A DNA stretch of 64,000 nucleotides from Hirudo medicinalis (Eukaryota > Annelida > Clitellata > Hirudinida > Hirudinidae), in contig MPNW01000084.1 in assembly GCA_011800805.1 (NCBI GenBank), positions 98,050 through 162,049 of the forward strand. The letters are read 5' to 3'. Every line of letters begins with the position of its first letter. Position 1 is the stretch's first letter. A program made the position numbers and the translations under genes. This document shows, in pieces, positions 12,021-24,544 of the stretch. A model generated the notes under the pieces. That model did not search any database. It saw only the letters and a list, made by a program, of their open reading frames with translations, and was not told where the DNA came from.

Positions 12021-15000
12021 TCACTCCTTCTTCAAGTTCTGCCTCTTACGAGAGGTCAGGCTCTCTGTGACCGCCACGAGGTTAGCAACAGAAGGCTGGA
12101 ATTAAAATTTTAATTAATTTAACGATACTTGGATGCAATAATTTGAATATAAAGTAATAAGTAATTATGAGTCACTGCGCTACTGATAATGATGAACGTT
12201 CATTTCAACCATAAACTTTTCACACAAGGCTGAAGAACACCAAGTAACAATGTACATGAAATTTATACTATCGCTACTACTAGTAATAATAATAATAATA
12301 AAAATCAAACATTTCTCATAAATAATAAATAATTGTAAAAATAAAAGTTATCGTTAGTAACATTGTTTACCTGCGATTGGCTCATCTTCTTCAGCTTCTC
12401 CAAGTGCGAGTTGCAGAAACGATGGATGGAAGCAAGACATCTGGAGACATCCATGGTACATGGCGGAGTCATGTTGGAAGCATTTGGCACGTTCTGTCGA
12501 GTTATGGAGTCATCGTCAGTCGTCACGAAATGATCGAAACACCACGGAACAAAATAAATAACGAAGAGGGTCGGCTTATAAATTTAATCGCTCGATTGAT
12601 CGAAAATTAATCGTCAGGAGTAGAAACAAAAGATGACCAACCGACACTCCGTCGGCGAAGGAAACAATGATCTTCTTGTTCTCATTGATGAAGTGGTTTA
12701 CACTCTCCATGCCAGCCTCCTGAGAGTAATTATAATATTAAGGTAACAATATTAACATATTAATATATTCAACAAGTTAACTAATAATATCACTACAATG
12801 TGCGTTTCATTCTCAAACGATCAATTCTATAACCTACGTTTGAAAGTCTGTTCCGGAACAATTAAAGGAAAATTATAAAAACATCCCTTTTTTTACTTTA
12901 TCGCTCAACAAATATCAATGAAATCACGATGAAGATGATGATAATGCATCCACACATGACAGAGTAACCATTACTCGAGCTCCACATGAAAAAATACAAA
13001 ATGTTGTTGAAACAAGAAAGCCGACCAACCTTGCAGTCGGTGAGGTTTGCAAGCTTAATGAGGCACTTTGCAACATGCTTCAGAGTTTTCACGGCCATTT
13101 GTGAAGGGGTCTCTGAGGATGATGGAAGGATGACAAAATGGAAAAAAAAAGAATACTAAATCATAACAATGCGTGATAAATTATATATTATAATTAATAA
13201 ACCATTAACGAAACCTATTTAAATGAAAGAAGAAGTAATAATGCAGATTAACTGTAGACACTTATAATAATAATAACAGTAACAACAACAACAACAATAA
13301 TAGGATTCAAAATCCTAGAGTCTCACCTGTAATGAGGTTGAATTGTCTCGGGTTAATCATGGCAGGGCAGATCAGCCGAAGGAAAATGAAAGCACTGAAG
13401 AGGAATCAATCAACCACTTAAAAATGTCATCAGTGAATGCAATAATTAATTAAATGTACTGATTAAGTAGAATGTCATAATAGGAAATAATTGGAAATGC
13501 AGCCCAATAGGATGGCTCTTAATCTCTCTTTAACATCATCATCATCATAATCGTCATCATCATCATCATCATCATCATAATCATCATCATCTTCAAATGC
13601 CTGCAGATAACTCAGTCGGCTCATTATTGATTTTAACAACAACAACAACAATTAGAAGAATGATCTCATAAAGTGCACCTGATGACCCTTGTTCTGACCA
13701 GGTTGTCGTCCGGCCATTTCTCAGACACCTTCCTCTGTAGGAAGTGGCAGACATGTCTTAGTACCCTGAAAAAAGGGGCACCTATAATCACATTAACAAT
13801 TTGATGTTGGAGTTACGCTCCTCGTAAATACAAAGGCATCCACAAACAATCCACAAGCCATCTTTGGGCACTTCAGTCATTCAATTGCTCCGATTCAGAG
13901 TTTATTCGATGATCCGTGACCAGTTTACCATTGAAGGCTTACAAACAACTGCTCTGTGAATATGCAGCTATTGATTAACAGTTAGCCATTTGTAACCCTT
14001 CAACTATTATTCCATTAAGACATAAGCAGCGGGCATTAGTAGTAAGAAGACTTGATAAGAAAATCCATGGCAGTTTAAAAGCAGAGGATGTTAACTGAAT
14101 TGCTTAAATGTTCTCACGTCGGCACGTATTTTACGGACGAGGATATATTGTGGACGACGTCTGTCAGGTGCGAGACGATGCACTTCGAATTGAGGTCAGC
14201 TTCCGATGAATTCGTCTGCAAATTTGAAGTTCAAAGATTCCAATTTGAAGTTCAAAGATTCCAATTTGAAGTTCAAAGATTCCAATTTGAATGCAATGCT
14301 TCAAATATAACAAAACAAGAAGGAAGAGAATATCATGATATGATATAACCATCCAATTATGCAACAAACAATTACAAAAGTTATTTCAGCCATTAAATTT
14401 GATAATGCAATGGCAACAAATCAACAAAAACTGCCAAAGTCATAAATCCACCTCGGACATTTGCTTGAGTATCTTGTTGATGGTGTCCTGGAGTGCATGT
14501 TGAAGGAAGGTCGTGGAGACCATCTTCATGTACTGGTCCATCATCGTCGTGCCGAACGTCTCGCTCCTGAACAACTTCTCTTTTCCTTCTGCAATCGAGT
14601 CGATCGTTGAGAATTCTTGACCACGAGTTATGGCCGCTTACTCGTTCGTATTAACTAATTTATAAGTAACTAATTTTTAAGTAACGATTCTTTACTCGAA
14701 TTCATGAATCTCAAAAACCCGCATCAACAACGACACCATTATTCGAGCCTCATTTGAATTATTTTTGTCAATCGATTTTATCAGAAAAAAGTACAAATTG
14801 TGATTCCAAACTAAAGGTTGAAGGTCAAGAGCGTCCGGGTTATGCCAACCTTCCATCTCGAGGTCGATTTCAAGGAACTTGATGAGGAGAAGTTTTTCCT
14901 GCTTCTCGTGTCGGAAGAGATGGAGGAGGGAGGTGGAGAGGGAGGCCCGCTCGTGGTAGTCGTCGCAGGTCGACGTCAGGGCCAGCACATACTCCATGTT

Positions 15001-18000
15001 GTTCTTCAGGAGCAGCTAATCAATTATTCATGAGTAATAAATATTCTTATCAACAGTTTTTTTGTCTTCATGGCTACAATGCCCAGCTTATTTTTATTAA
15101 TAATTATTATTATTATTATTTGCTAATTTATATCATCTGATATAAAATTCAAATATTAATAAATCAATATTCTCATAAATAATATAACTAAATTAAAAAT
15201 AATAACAATCTCATAATTAACTGCCAAGCAATCACCCACATCTTTAAGTTTTGCATATTCGTGAAGCGACATGATTTTCTCGTGGAGGTACTGGTAGCCG
15301 ATCCTCAGAGTGCCCCTGTCAGTCCTCGATGTGGAGCTGTTCGATGGCAAAGCAAACCTGTCCTCGATCATTTTGTCTGAGTTCACCTCTGAGATGGAGA
15401 ACTTTAAGCTTGCTGTGGTTTGACAAGTCAAACATCTAACATTTAATATTTTCTAACGAAAAACTAGAATGACATTGTTTTGTTTATTATCAGTAGTAAT
15501 GTTCGTTATTAATTCCTTGTTAGCAATGGTCGTAATTAAACTCACATATTTCTCTGTCCTTGATTAGTTCTTTGTTATAGATGGAGATGTTGAAGCTGTT
15601 AATGTCTGAAGGGATGTCCCTGGAATCGTTGGAAAATGTTCATCAGATAATGAATATATTATTAACATGCACGACACACCTTTACACCACCCCACCTCCC
15701 CTCAAAAACTAAAACAAAATAGGTCCTAAAAAAAAAAGAATTTCATAAAATGCATCCACACCAAGATCAGGCTTTTGACGAAACCCTTTAAAGTCAAGAC
15801 GTTTAAACTTTAAAGCATTCGTAATGTCCTCACAAACACAGCGCAAAACATTTCCAAAGCAAACTCACTCGATGACGAACTCCTCGTCCCAGCAGCAACT
15901 CTCCCCCTGAACGACCCTGGTCCGGCAGACCTTGAACTCGTTCAGCGACACGACGCAGTAGGGCTGCGAGAAGTGCTTCGGCAGAGGTTGACTCAACTCG
16001 AATATCTTGACCCTCAGACTCCTCAGTTCGGTGAGGACGAGGTTCGGAATGTTCTGCGTCTGGTTGTGCGCGCTCCTCGTGTTGCAACAGTAGGACTTGA
16101 GGTTGCGAACCCACTCCTGCAATCCCAACGACCGTGTGCTCGACCGATAACTTAACGACTAACTAGTTGGATTGATGGAATGAATGAATGAATGAATGAA
16201 TGAATGTACATTTATTAACTTGAAATTTCAAGCTGATTACTTTTATTGAATACATACAAAAAAATAAAAAACTGGAAAAGATGGATCTTCAGCTGAGAGT
16301 GATTAAGGAGTGTAATTCAAAAAGTGTAATTGTCGTCGTCCTCATTACACGGTCTACTCGAAGGACAATAAAACTTATTAAAAGCTTTAAGAGACTGCGG
16401 AACCTCCCGAAAGGACAAAACATCGGGTTGTCGAGTCGAAAGAAGTCGACTGACGAGTTAAGAACTCAAATATCGGACATTTATCGGCATTGCACGATCA
16501 CATTAAAATGTTTTTAGGCTAACGTGTTTTTATATTAACATGTGATAATATTAATATGCGATCATGTGTTACTGCATAAGCAGGCCTCGTAAGTGGCTCA
16601 TTCTCTGAACAGGATCAGCCTCAACATATCTCAACAGATACAATGAACAAATGATACATCGACTATTGCCTCAGTGACCGAAATCAGACCTGTGCGTCGT
16701 CCACACTGTCGGCGCACAAATAGCACAGGGATGCCTGATTCAACCCCCTTGAAAAGACTTGAAACACGTTAGGCCTGCAATGTCAACAGAAACATTTCAN
16801 ATCATCATCATCATCATCAAAGCATGTTGAGATATCATTGTAATCATCAAGTGATATTACAACTTCATCTTTGTCGATGTAACTACTCTTATGTGCATCA
16901 ATTGATAGAAGGAAAAGGGAGAATGACAGAACTGAGAGAAAGAACAAGTGGTACATGACACGATAACAAACAGACCTTCCAAAGAGACTGTCATGCACCG
17001 GATAAATGGACGCAAAAGACAGATCAATCAGTCCTTTTGGCTTCGACCTCTGCAAAATCATAATTAAAAACCAGTCACTCAATTGTCCTAAGTTGTAAAG
17101 TGTAAAGCAGGGTCACCTTCTCGCTGTCAAAGTAGTACAACTGTTGTTCGGTGCCATTCAGTACAAAATACATACGTTTCCACTTCTTAGTCTTCTGGGC
17201 TGTTGAATGTGTGTTAATTAATCAAATAGAATCTCTAAATGACATTTTATCCGTAAAATGTGACCGCAATCCCTCAGTCTTTCCATGTCAGTGCGAAATG
17301 AGATCTTAAAGGTAACATTGCAATCTGTTCCCATGAAATTGTTCATCCATAAAACGTCCATCTAAATAAGATCAATATCAGCAGATGGCAACAACTTGAA
17401 CCAGATGCGGAGATCATCCGTCGACCCGTCAACTGTTTACGGGCATCAAGCAGGGGGGGAGGGGGGAGGTGTTCTTGGACACGTAGGGGGTCCATAATTT
17501 TGAGACTCACTTTTTTTGTTCAGTCGACCCTTGATGACTATGACGTCCTTCTTGTTGAGGAAGAAATTTGAGCCAGTGGACTGCTTGATGGAGGTCTGCG
17601 TCTGCTCTTTCGAGGTGAGATCGCTAGGCTCCGGGGAGAGTTCGGCCACCTTCGGGGAGAAGGAAGAAAGACAAATGAATAAATGCTTTGGAAACACCAA
17701 AAGTTCAAAATGAAAATGACCCTATGGACTGGTTTCTGGAGTGAGTAGCCTTCAACAATCTGCTCATTTTGATACCTTTTCACAACTTCTGCCACACTGA
17801 GAAAGAAAAGTTGAATATTAAGAGTGGATGTCTGGCACTTGAAAAGATACATTATGATAAAAAGTTACCTAGCACTTGATTCTGCCATGTCAAGAACGAC
17901 TATAATACTTAATAAACATCACAGTTGTTAAAAGAGATATTGTATAGATGCCTCTAAAATAAGTAATAAGCTACGTAAAGGTAAAGTAATAAATAATAAC

Positions 18001-20839
18001 AAGGTACAAAAATAAGTGCTCAACGTCTCAAAAAAAAAAAAATGGGGTGAAATTGAAGTTTCGGCAGTAAATCTACGAAGAAGAACAGCAAGTAACCGAA
18101 CAATGTGACAACATTCGAGGGAGGTGGAAGAAATTATCGACGCGACAGATACTTTTCGAGTGAACGCGACAGGTGTACCGCGACACCTCTCGAAGCCGAC
18201 AGGTGTTTATGAAACCTTCGCAATTTCATTAGGAAGAAATTCTGACGACATTCGACAACAATTAAAGATGCCTCGCAAAAGTTGCATCACAAAAGTAGGT
18301 GCACTCTTCATTGATAATTCTCTCCCGACGAACTTTTATATTTTTCAAAATATAAGACTGGCTAGGATCTTAAAATGAATTACTATAATTGGGTATAACT
18401 AACATGTAACGATTAAGATAAGTAATTAGCTATATCATAATTAACATATTACAATGCATATTATAATTTGACACTGGTCACCTCTTGAAAGTCCTTCCCC
18501 CCATAAAGTAGGAAGCAGAGGTCCTCTTGATCTTGAACCTCTGAATCTGATCCTTGCAGTAAAAGTAGATGGAAAAGTCTCCCTCAGTCGAATCGCTCTT
18601 CTTCACCAACCAACTGCCAGGACCACCTTGTGATGCGATGAATGCATTAACATCAGCAACTTTTAGAAGAACAAAAAAGTCAAGAACGCATCAACATTTC
18701 GTATCAACGACGAAGCAATTTCAAACTTTTACCGAATGTTTAACAATCCCAATCAACTTTTCTCGACCGGCAAACGATCGACGAGAACGGTTACTTTGAA
18801 AATTCAAATGCAAAAGTAATGACACCCAATGGCGAGTAACGTGTCGATGAGTAATTTATGCAAACGAAGCGATGTCGTCGTACTTGCTGCTAATTTCTCG
18901 GCAGCTTCCTCCTTGGATATGTTCGGGTGAAACCACGGAAACTGTTCGACCGGGTCGACGTCGTCGGGCTGTGAAGAACATTAAAATCGTTATATATCAT
19001 TAAAATCGTGCCACTAATAACCATTGAATTCAACAGAACTTTGCACATTAATTTCAGGTTGGAAATAATAATATTGGGTTATATTTAACAACAACTTCAG
19101 CAAATCATTCACTGGATTACAGCTGTAATTCTTTGTTATTTTCCAATTTAACGATGATTCAGAAGATTTGACAAAAACACTTCAAACGAAGCACAAAGGA
19201 GAGGAGCAAGCAAATGCAGACATCAGCAAACCAGCAACGATGCTTACCTAATATAAAAATAGTAATATCAACAGCAACAATAATAAAATAATAATAATTT
19301 CAATAATAATAGTAAAAGAATAATGAGTTGAAGATCTCACTATGCTTTGGACAAGCTTCTGGTTAATGATTCCACTGTCATCGGTGAGTAGGGAGGTCAC
19401 CCAGACCCAATCGTCCCCGAGGTCGTTGTGCACCACAAACATCTCTCCCTTCACAAAGCTAGAAATAAAATGTGGCAAATATATTCAAATTCTATTCACT
19501 TCTTCATCCACCCATGTTGGCAATCCTTCCTCCTATCCATGCTCGACTCGCGAATGACCGACCTTAACTCGTCGGTTTCTGGAGACTTCGTGTAGGAGGA
19601 AACAGCTCGGACCCTTTTCCTTCGGAACACGGGCTGAACGAACTGTCGAGACGAGTTGAATTTGTCATTAAGAATTTCACTTCATGCTTTATTTTGATTG
19701 TTTATGTTACAAATGATCGCTCGTAGGTTGGCCGAATGGGTTACGTTCCTGCATACGGCGGTAATGGCAACAGTCGTAATGTGTCGTGTTCGAAACCCAG
19801 CCTGCACTGCCGCAAGCGCCCTTGGGAAGGAGCGCCATATAAATTGGTTAAAAGAAGCGCCTCTGACACTATGCATATGGCGCTATATAAATGAAGTACA
19901 TTTTACTCACAATAATTCAATCATATTTATATTTGAGAAATAAATTTGAATTGCAAGATAAAGCTTCTTGACATATTCCTAAAGAAGTTTGGAGACAACT
20001 CCTTACAAAATCTTTTTGTTGAAAAATGTTATAATCCACCAAAACTAATATACTAAAATGAGGCATGTTTATAAGAAATGTCAAATAACAACAGTAAGCA
20101 AACAATGAATAAGTTTTACTTGCAAATAAGATTTTAACATAGTGAGGGCATACAATCCACACATCATGACCTTTGCCTCTGTATCCCAGTGACTCATAAC
20201 TGATTTAGTTATGTACTATTAGTATAAAAGTACTATTGACAACAAAGGCCTTCTTTTAGAAGCATTAGGCAGATTTACCAGTCAACTATGGAAGCTAATC
20301 GCTAAAATCTAACTCCTTCTAATAGTGCAGGTCGTTCGACTGAAGGCCGACATTTAACCATAAATACTCGAGTCGGGAATTACCATTCGAGGGAGCAATT
20401 ATTCGTAATGCATTATCACTCTAATTGTGTCTTTTATTAGAGAAAACAACCCCTTGACTGCCTCTGAGAGCAACGTTACCTCATATCTCACTACACTCAT
20501 TCTCTAATACATGGTAGACATCTTAACGGGCGGAAAAAATCGGTACGAACGTCTGGCGGCGGCACGGGATGCTGAAGACGTTCGCCCTTGAGCAGGTCCG
20601 ACCAACCGGTGTAATACCCGATCAGGAGAGACAAGGACTCGAACTCTCTGCCTCCTATGTAGAACGCTCCACAGACCGAAGTCACTCTGGTGAAAAGAAA
20701 ACAACAACATCAATAGAATGTTAAAACAGATGAAAATAAATCATTGTGGAAGTGCTATGTCGACTTCCATAATAATTATCAGGAGTCACTTAAAAGGAAC
20801 AAAGTAACTAATGTTAGTGAATGTTTTTGTAAATTATCA

Positions 20840-20879
<40 letters not shown>

Positions 20880-22487
20880 CATCATCATCATCAAAACTGC
20901 TACATCTCTTTTTTTATTATGGCCATTAACATGCACAAAGGGACTAATGGCACTGAATATCCATGAAGGAGATCCAAAGAAACTTAAACAAGTCAAACAT
21001 CTTCAAAAGCTTCTAATTGGTTTCTATTACACATTTGCAATGCTCAGGACTTGCAGCAGTCTCGTTGGTTTAAGTCGAAATGATCTGAAAACAAACTGAT
21101 AAAGCCGCTTGCTGGCCGATAACGTCAGCCAAACAAATTTGAATATACAAACATATATGTCATTCAAAGTAATTCAACATCGTAACCAGTAATTAATGAG
21201 ATAAGATATATAATTAGGGTAATTAATGTTAACATCGTCCTTCCTTAAAATCAATGAGGCAGAAATAAAAGATGAAAATCAATCTAATTTCAAACTCGAG
21301 ACCGACTTGAAATGATCCATGCCGGTCCTGCCGTAGAAGGAAAGGACGAACGAACCGGGCCTCCTGTCGCTTTCCCTTATGAGGTAGCTGCCCGGTTTGC
21401 CGGACTGCCTCAGTCTCTCTTCTGCAATGGCTCTGTCCAACCGCCCATGGTACCATCTGGGGTATTAGAATTTCAAGGTAAACACTTTGAAGGCATACTA
21501 TAACTTAATATATATTAAATGGTTTGTTTCCCTTTCAATTCAATGTTTTATAATTATTTTTAGAACATTATTGTACATTTACATGAAAATATAGTTTTAA
21601 ATTAAAAGCTTTGTTTAATTTTATGAAAAGCAACTTTCTGAATATTACTAAAAGTCACCAACTATCATCATAACTATAATTATGAAAATGTTACTCTCAA
21701 GATAACAGTATATTTTTTTTAAATTTTTAAATCATGCTAACATAAAAACAATGAAGAAATCACTAGATACAATTAAAATATTTCAAAGTTGACAAGATAC
21801 ATTGAATATAAGGAAATTTCAATTAAGGAAAATAACACCACAAAATTCCTCACCTCCACAAAGATAGTGGTTTTATCACTATCCTTCACATTTTATTGAA
21901 ATTAATTAATTCAATTTTTGTAAAGAATAAATTGCCCTAAGCATCTAATAAACAATATCAACACTCAATTTACTGCTTAAAATTTCCTCTCCATGTAAAT
22001 TGAAAGCAATGTAGCTGGTGGAAACAAGTAGAATCACTGAAACCATATTGGCAATGCAAAATTTAAAAAAGCAGGTTGTCAAATTGAATTTATAGCAAAA
22101 TGTATTAACACAAAGCTGCAAACAATTATTTTAAACCAAAACTCCTTCTTCTAAGCTTCAAATTTTCTTAGCCAAAGGCTCAAAATTTTATCTAGCAGAC
22201 CAATTAAGAACTTTCAAGTCCATAAAATATCAATTGTAATAAACAAATACCCCAAAAGCATTCGCTGACAACAGGTAAACGACAGACATAGTAAGGCCCA
22301 AGCAGTCGCTAACGATTTCACGTATGCGTGATTTTTCGATATGAACTTACTGGGTCTCAGAAGGTGCTTCGGGAACATTTTTGACTATTTCTTCAATGCA
22401 CTCGACAACTTCAAAAGGGTCGAATTCGTCTGCTCCCTCTAATTCTGGCACTTCGTCCAATCCGGGACCACCGTACCCACCTTCCAT
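12021..22487 (-). CDS. RASA1: RASA1 (p120 RasGAP) homologue, complete, 24 exons, 905 aa
   Basis: GTPase-activating protein for Ras, recruited to phosphotyrosine proteins. Coding exons, 5' to 3' on minus: 22487-22351, 21456-21307, 20686-20551, 19642-19563, 19458-19341, 18968-18884, 18626-18482, 17796-17721, 17649-17511, 17199-17117, 17049-16976, 16774-16690, 16116-15869, 15619-15546, 15412-15240, 15015-14850, 14588-14452, 14215-14118, 13765-13679, 13394-13327, 13112-13030, 12719-12642, 12493-12371, 12095-12021. All junctions are GT-AG and in phase. Domains: SH2 ~47-140 (binding Arg R73 in GSYLIRES), SH3 ~147-207, SH2 ~220-308, PH ~340-440, C2 ~455-545, RasGAP ~600-840 with arginine finger R664 (LFRSETFG) and R770 (FLRLICPA). 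In the second SH2 the FLVR arginine is lysine (K245, WLVKKSD). The N-terminus before the first SH2 is only ~46 aa, shorter than in vertebrates. Least certain junction: the exon 3 donor at 20550. Confidence 0.95.
13535..13590. repeat. (ATC)n microsatellite in a RASA1 intron
   Basis: Tandem ATC units with TAATC interruptions, between RASA1 exons 19 and 20. Confidence 0.9.
14219..14290. repeat. 21-bp tandem repeat abutting a RASA1 splice acceptor
   Basis: Just over three copies of a 21-bp unit (TTTGAAGTTCAAAGATTCCAA) end a few bases from the acceptor of RASA1 exon 18 (exon starts at 14215, minus strand). On the transcript the repeats occupy the position of the branch point and pyrimidine tract. 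Confidence 0.9.
16177..16208. repeat. (GAAT)n microsatellite
   Basis: About eight AATG units in the intron upstream of RASA1 exon 13. Confidence 0.9.
16800..16821. repeat. (ATC)n microsatellite with an undetermined base
   Basis: A short ATC run next to an N at 16800, in the intron upstream of RASA1 exon 12. The N marks a base-call or assembly ambiguity and does not touch an exon. Confidence 0.85.
19721..19894 (+). mobile_element. tRNA-derived SINE, family 1, copy 1
   Basis: Inserted in the RASA1 intron between exons 3 and 4, antisense to the gene. It begins GTAGGTTGGCCGAATGGG (A-box-like), has a B-box-like GTGTTCGAAACCC about 50 bp later, and its two arms (GTAGGTTGG / CCAGCCTGC) are complementary like an acceptor stem. 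The body ends in GCGCTATATAAATG, a tail of the kind seen in several invertebrate SINEs. Other copies are at 24019-24150 (+) and 54797-54966 (-). Confidence 0.8.
20838..20893. repeat. (ATT)n(ATC)n microsatellite
   Basis: A compound run of ATT then ATC units, in the RASA1 intron between exons 2 and 3. Confidence 0.9.
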
Positions 22488-23254
22488 TTGTAGATGTTTA
22501 CTTCGGCGCTCTTCTCTTTGCTCATTGTTTTTTCAGGCATTATCGATTTCTCGTGGAAAGGCGATCTTGGAATACTTCATTTAAAATAAAAAAATTAATA
22601 TTTCAATTAGAATATTTGTCTCTAAAAATTAGAGCATTTTGTATAAATGGTTTCAATTACGTTACAAAAGTTATGGAATTGGTTATTTGAAAGGTTGCAA
22701 TGCCTAAATAAATTACATTTATCATTTAAAAGTTTTGATGTTAATATTATTAGTTACAATGATAAATGTGGATCAATTAGCACTCTATTAGGTCGACAAG
22801 TGTAGGCTGGAAAATATTCCAAGAATCCGCTAAAAAAATTCCAGTTAGGAATGAATCATGTTTCATAAAAATAGCTAACTGAAATCAAATTATCATTCGC
22901 TAATTATGTTGTTGGGACTTTCGTATTAAACTCAACTCCATAACAAACTGAAAATCAACTTTATTTCGACATCTATTTGAAACATGACAATTACCAACTC
23001 AACGTACCACACGAGAGCCGAGAACTCTGCAAACAACTCCTTACATATGATACTAGTACAGTCCATCCCAGTACTGTCTTGCATGTATCAAGATCTTCCA
23101 AAAAACCGCTAGCCAAAAAACTTTAAGCGGCATTCTTCGTCCTCTGGGCCTTCCTCTGGTCGTACCGGTGCTTGCAAAGTTGAATTCTTGTTTGCAAGCT
23201 GAATCCTTCTTATTTGAATGCGAGGTAAGACTGGGATCTGGTACCTCTCCTTAG
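22488..23254. other. RASA1 upstream region
   Basis: AT-rich DNA upstream of the RASA1 start codon, where its promoter and 5' untranslated region should lie. No TATA box in a convincing position was seen. A 45-50 bp segment at 22857-22905 is repeated with changes at 24537-24582. Confidence 0.4.
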
Positions 23255-23900
23255 TCATCGTCTTTCTCCACCCCATACCGCGGCCTCAGCTGTACCACGT
23301 GCCTTCTCCAAATACGACCACTTGGCACAGCAAGTAAGAGGACATGACGCGCCCCTAATACTCGCAGGGATCAATCTGAGCACTCGATCTTTAACTGGAC
23401 CGCTGCTTTGGACGTAACATGGCTTGTCTATTCCAAATTGTGTAGCTGATCTTCTGCTTGACACATGACGAATTTTATCTGGCAGTATTCGGAACCATCC
23501 TCCCTTTAAATTTGCTCGACCCATAAGAATATCATCTAAATAAAATGCTACTCCTTGCAGATCACAAGTTAAGTTGTCCATTATCTCTTGAAAGTAGCCC
23601 TGGGCTGAAATAATACCGAACTCCTCGATTAGTAGTCCATGCGAGCTTTCTTCGGGAGCGAGTTTAATCTGATTGATGGCGTCATACAAATCTATTTTAA
23701 TGAATTAACGACTTCTTCCTAGTAACAGTCACGGACAAGTCTCCACAATTCGAAAACCTACTTTATGTTCGCCTTGGCGTAAACTCTTTCGAATCGATAC
23801 TATGGGTGTCCTATAGCCGTTGAAATTTATAGGGATCCAAATTCCTATCTTTACGCCTGCATCAAGCGTATGGTTTAAATCTTTTTGGAGTGAAAATGGC
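23255..23900 (-). pseudogene. Gypsy-like retrotransposon reverse transcriptase remnant
   Basis: On the minus strand, from about 23900 down, the frames show in order a PIVSIRKS segment, CGDLSVTVTRKKSLIH, YDAINQIKLAPEESSHGLLI, FQEIMDNLTCDLQGV and the catalytic box YLDDIL. That order is typical of Ty3/gypsy reverse transcriptase. Frameshifts break the frame upstream of 23689, and the palm core motifs are partly lost. After YLDDIL the frame runs into unrelated sequence, suggesting an internal deletion. The element is dead. Confidence 0.75.
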
Positions 23901-24018
23901 ACTGGTGAGGTTTTGTTGTCAGAATCTTCTTTACTTTGTAAAATGTGGTTTTGTAGCAGTTTTTTCCAAATGATTTTTACATTGTTTCAGCAGAAATAGA
24001 GAAAAAAGGAATAACATG

Positions 24019-24150
24019 GCGTGCAGGTTGGCCGAATGGGTTGCGTTCCTACATACGGTCATTATAGCAACAGTAGTAATGTGTCGTATTCGCAACCCAG
24101 CCTGCACCACCAGGGAGCGCCCTCGGTTATGGGCGCTATATAAATGGTAG
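24019..24150 (+). mobile_element. tRNA-derived SINE, family 1, copy 2 (shorter)
   Basis: Arms GTGCAGGTTGG and CCAGCCTGCAC are perfectly complementary except for one G-T pair. It has the same A-box and B-box spacing as the copy at 19721 and ends GGGCGCTATATAAATGG. It lacks the second GCGC segment of the longer copies. It sits between the RT and zinc-knuckle remnants. The sequence just before it (TTTCAGCAGAAATAGAG) recurs at 24720-24765 without a SINE. Confidence 0.8.
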
Positions 24151-24207
24151 ATCGATTAAAAAGTGCTTTCACATCCCATTCGGATACAAAGGCACAACAA
24201 AAGTTCA

Positions 24208-24242
24208 GTAGAACTAGCTAGCTAGTCTCTAGCTCTACTGTA
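24208..24242. repeat. Imperfect 35-bp palindrome
   Basis: CAGTAGAACTAGCTAG and its near-complement CTCTAGCTCTACTG form an inverted repeat around CTAGCTAG. It lies between the SINE and the Gag-like remnant. Confidence 0.6.
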
Positions 24243-24272
24243 TAAATCGAAAAATGTTCGAAATCTGAGTTT

Positions 24273-24542
24273 TTAATTTTCAATCTCTGAAGAAGGAGAG
24301 TGTGACTGGGAACTGTATGAATATACATACCATATAAATGATATTAACAGCTCTGTTCCGTCAAATTTCTTCTTAAGACATGCCTTTTCAATGTGCCATA
24401 TTATCCCACATAAATTACACTTTATTTCCATATCTTGGGCTACCAGGGAATGAAAAGTTTGACGTCGTCTGCTGTCGTTGATGCTGTGCTGGACTGCTTC
24501 ACCTGTGTGTTGGACTGATCTGATTAGCCTTTTCAATTTCAT
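24273..24542 (-). pseudogene. Gag-like zinc-knuckle fragment
   Basis: An 89-codon minus-strand frame contains CNLCGIIWHIEKAC at about 24378-24419. This fits the retroviral-type CX2CX4HX4C zinc knuckle exactly, and a basic stretch follows. It lies upstream, in the same orientation, of the gypsy RT remnant at 23255-23900, so both may derive from one element. Confidence 0.6.
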
Positions 24543-24544
24543 AA

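Noticed and set aside
17538..17852. 104-codon minus-strand frame spanning RASA1 exons 8 and 9
   Set aside because: It reads through an intron in another frame. The spliced exons give the SH2 end and PH start in the correct frame.
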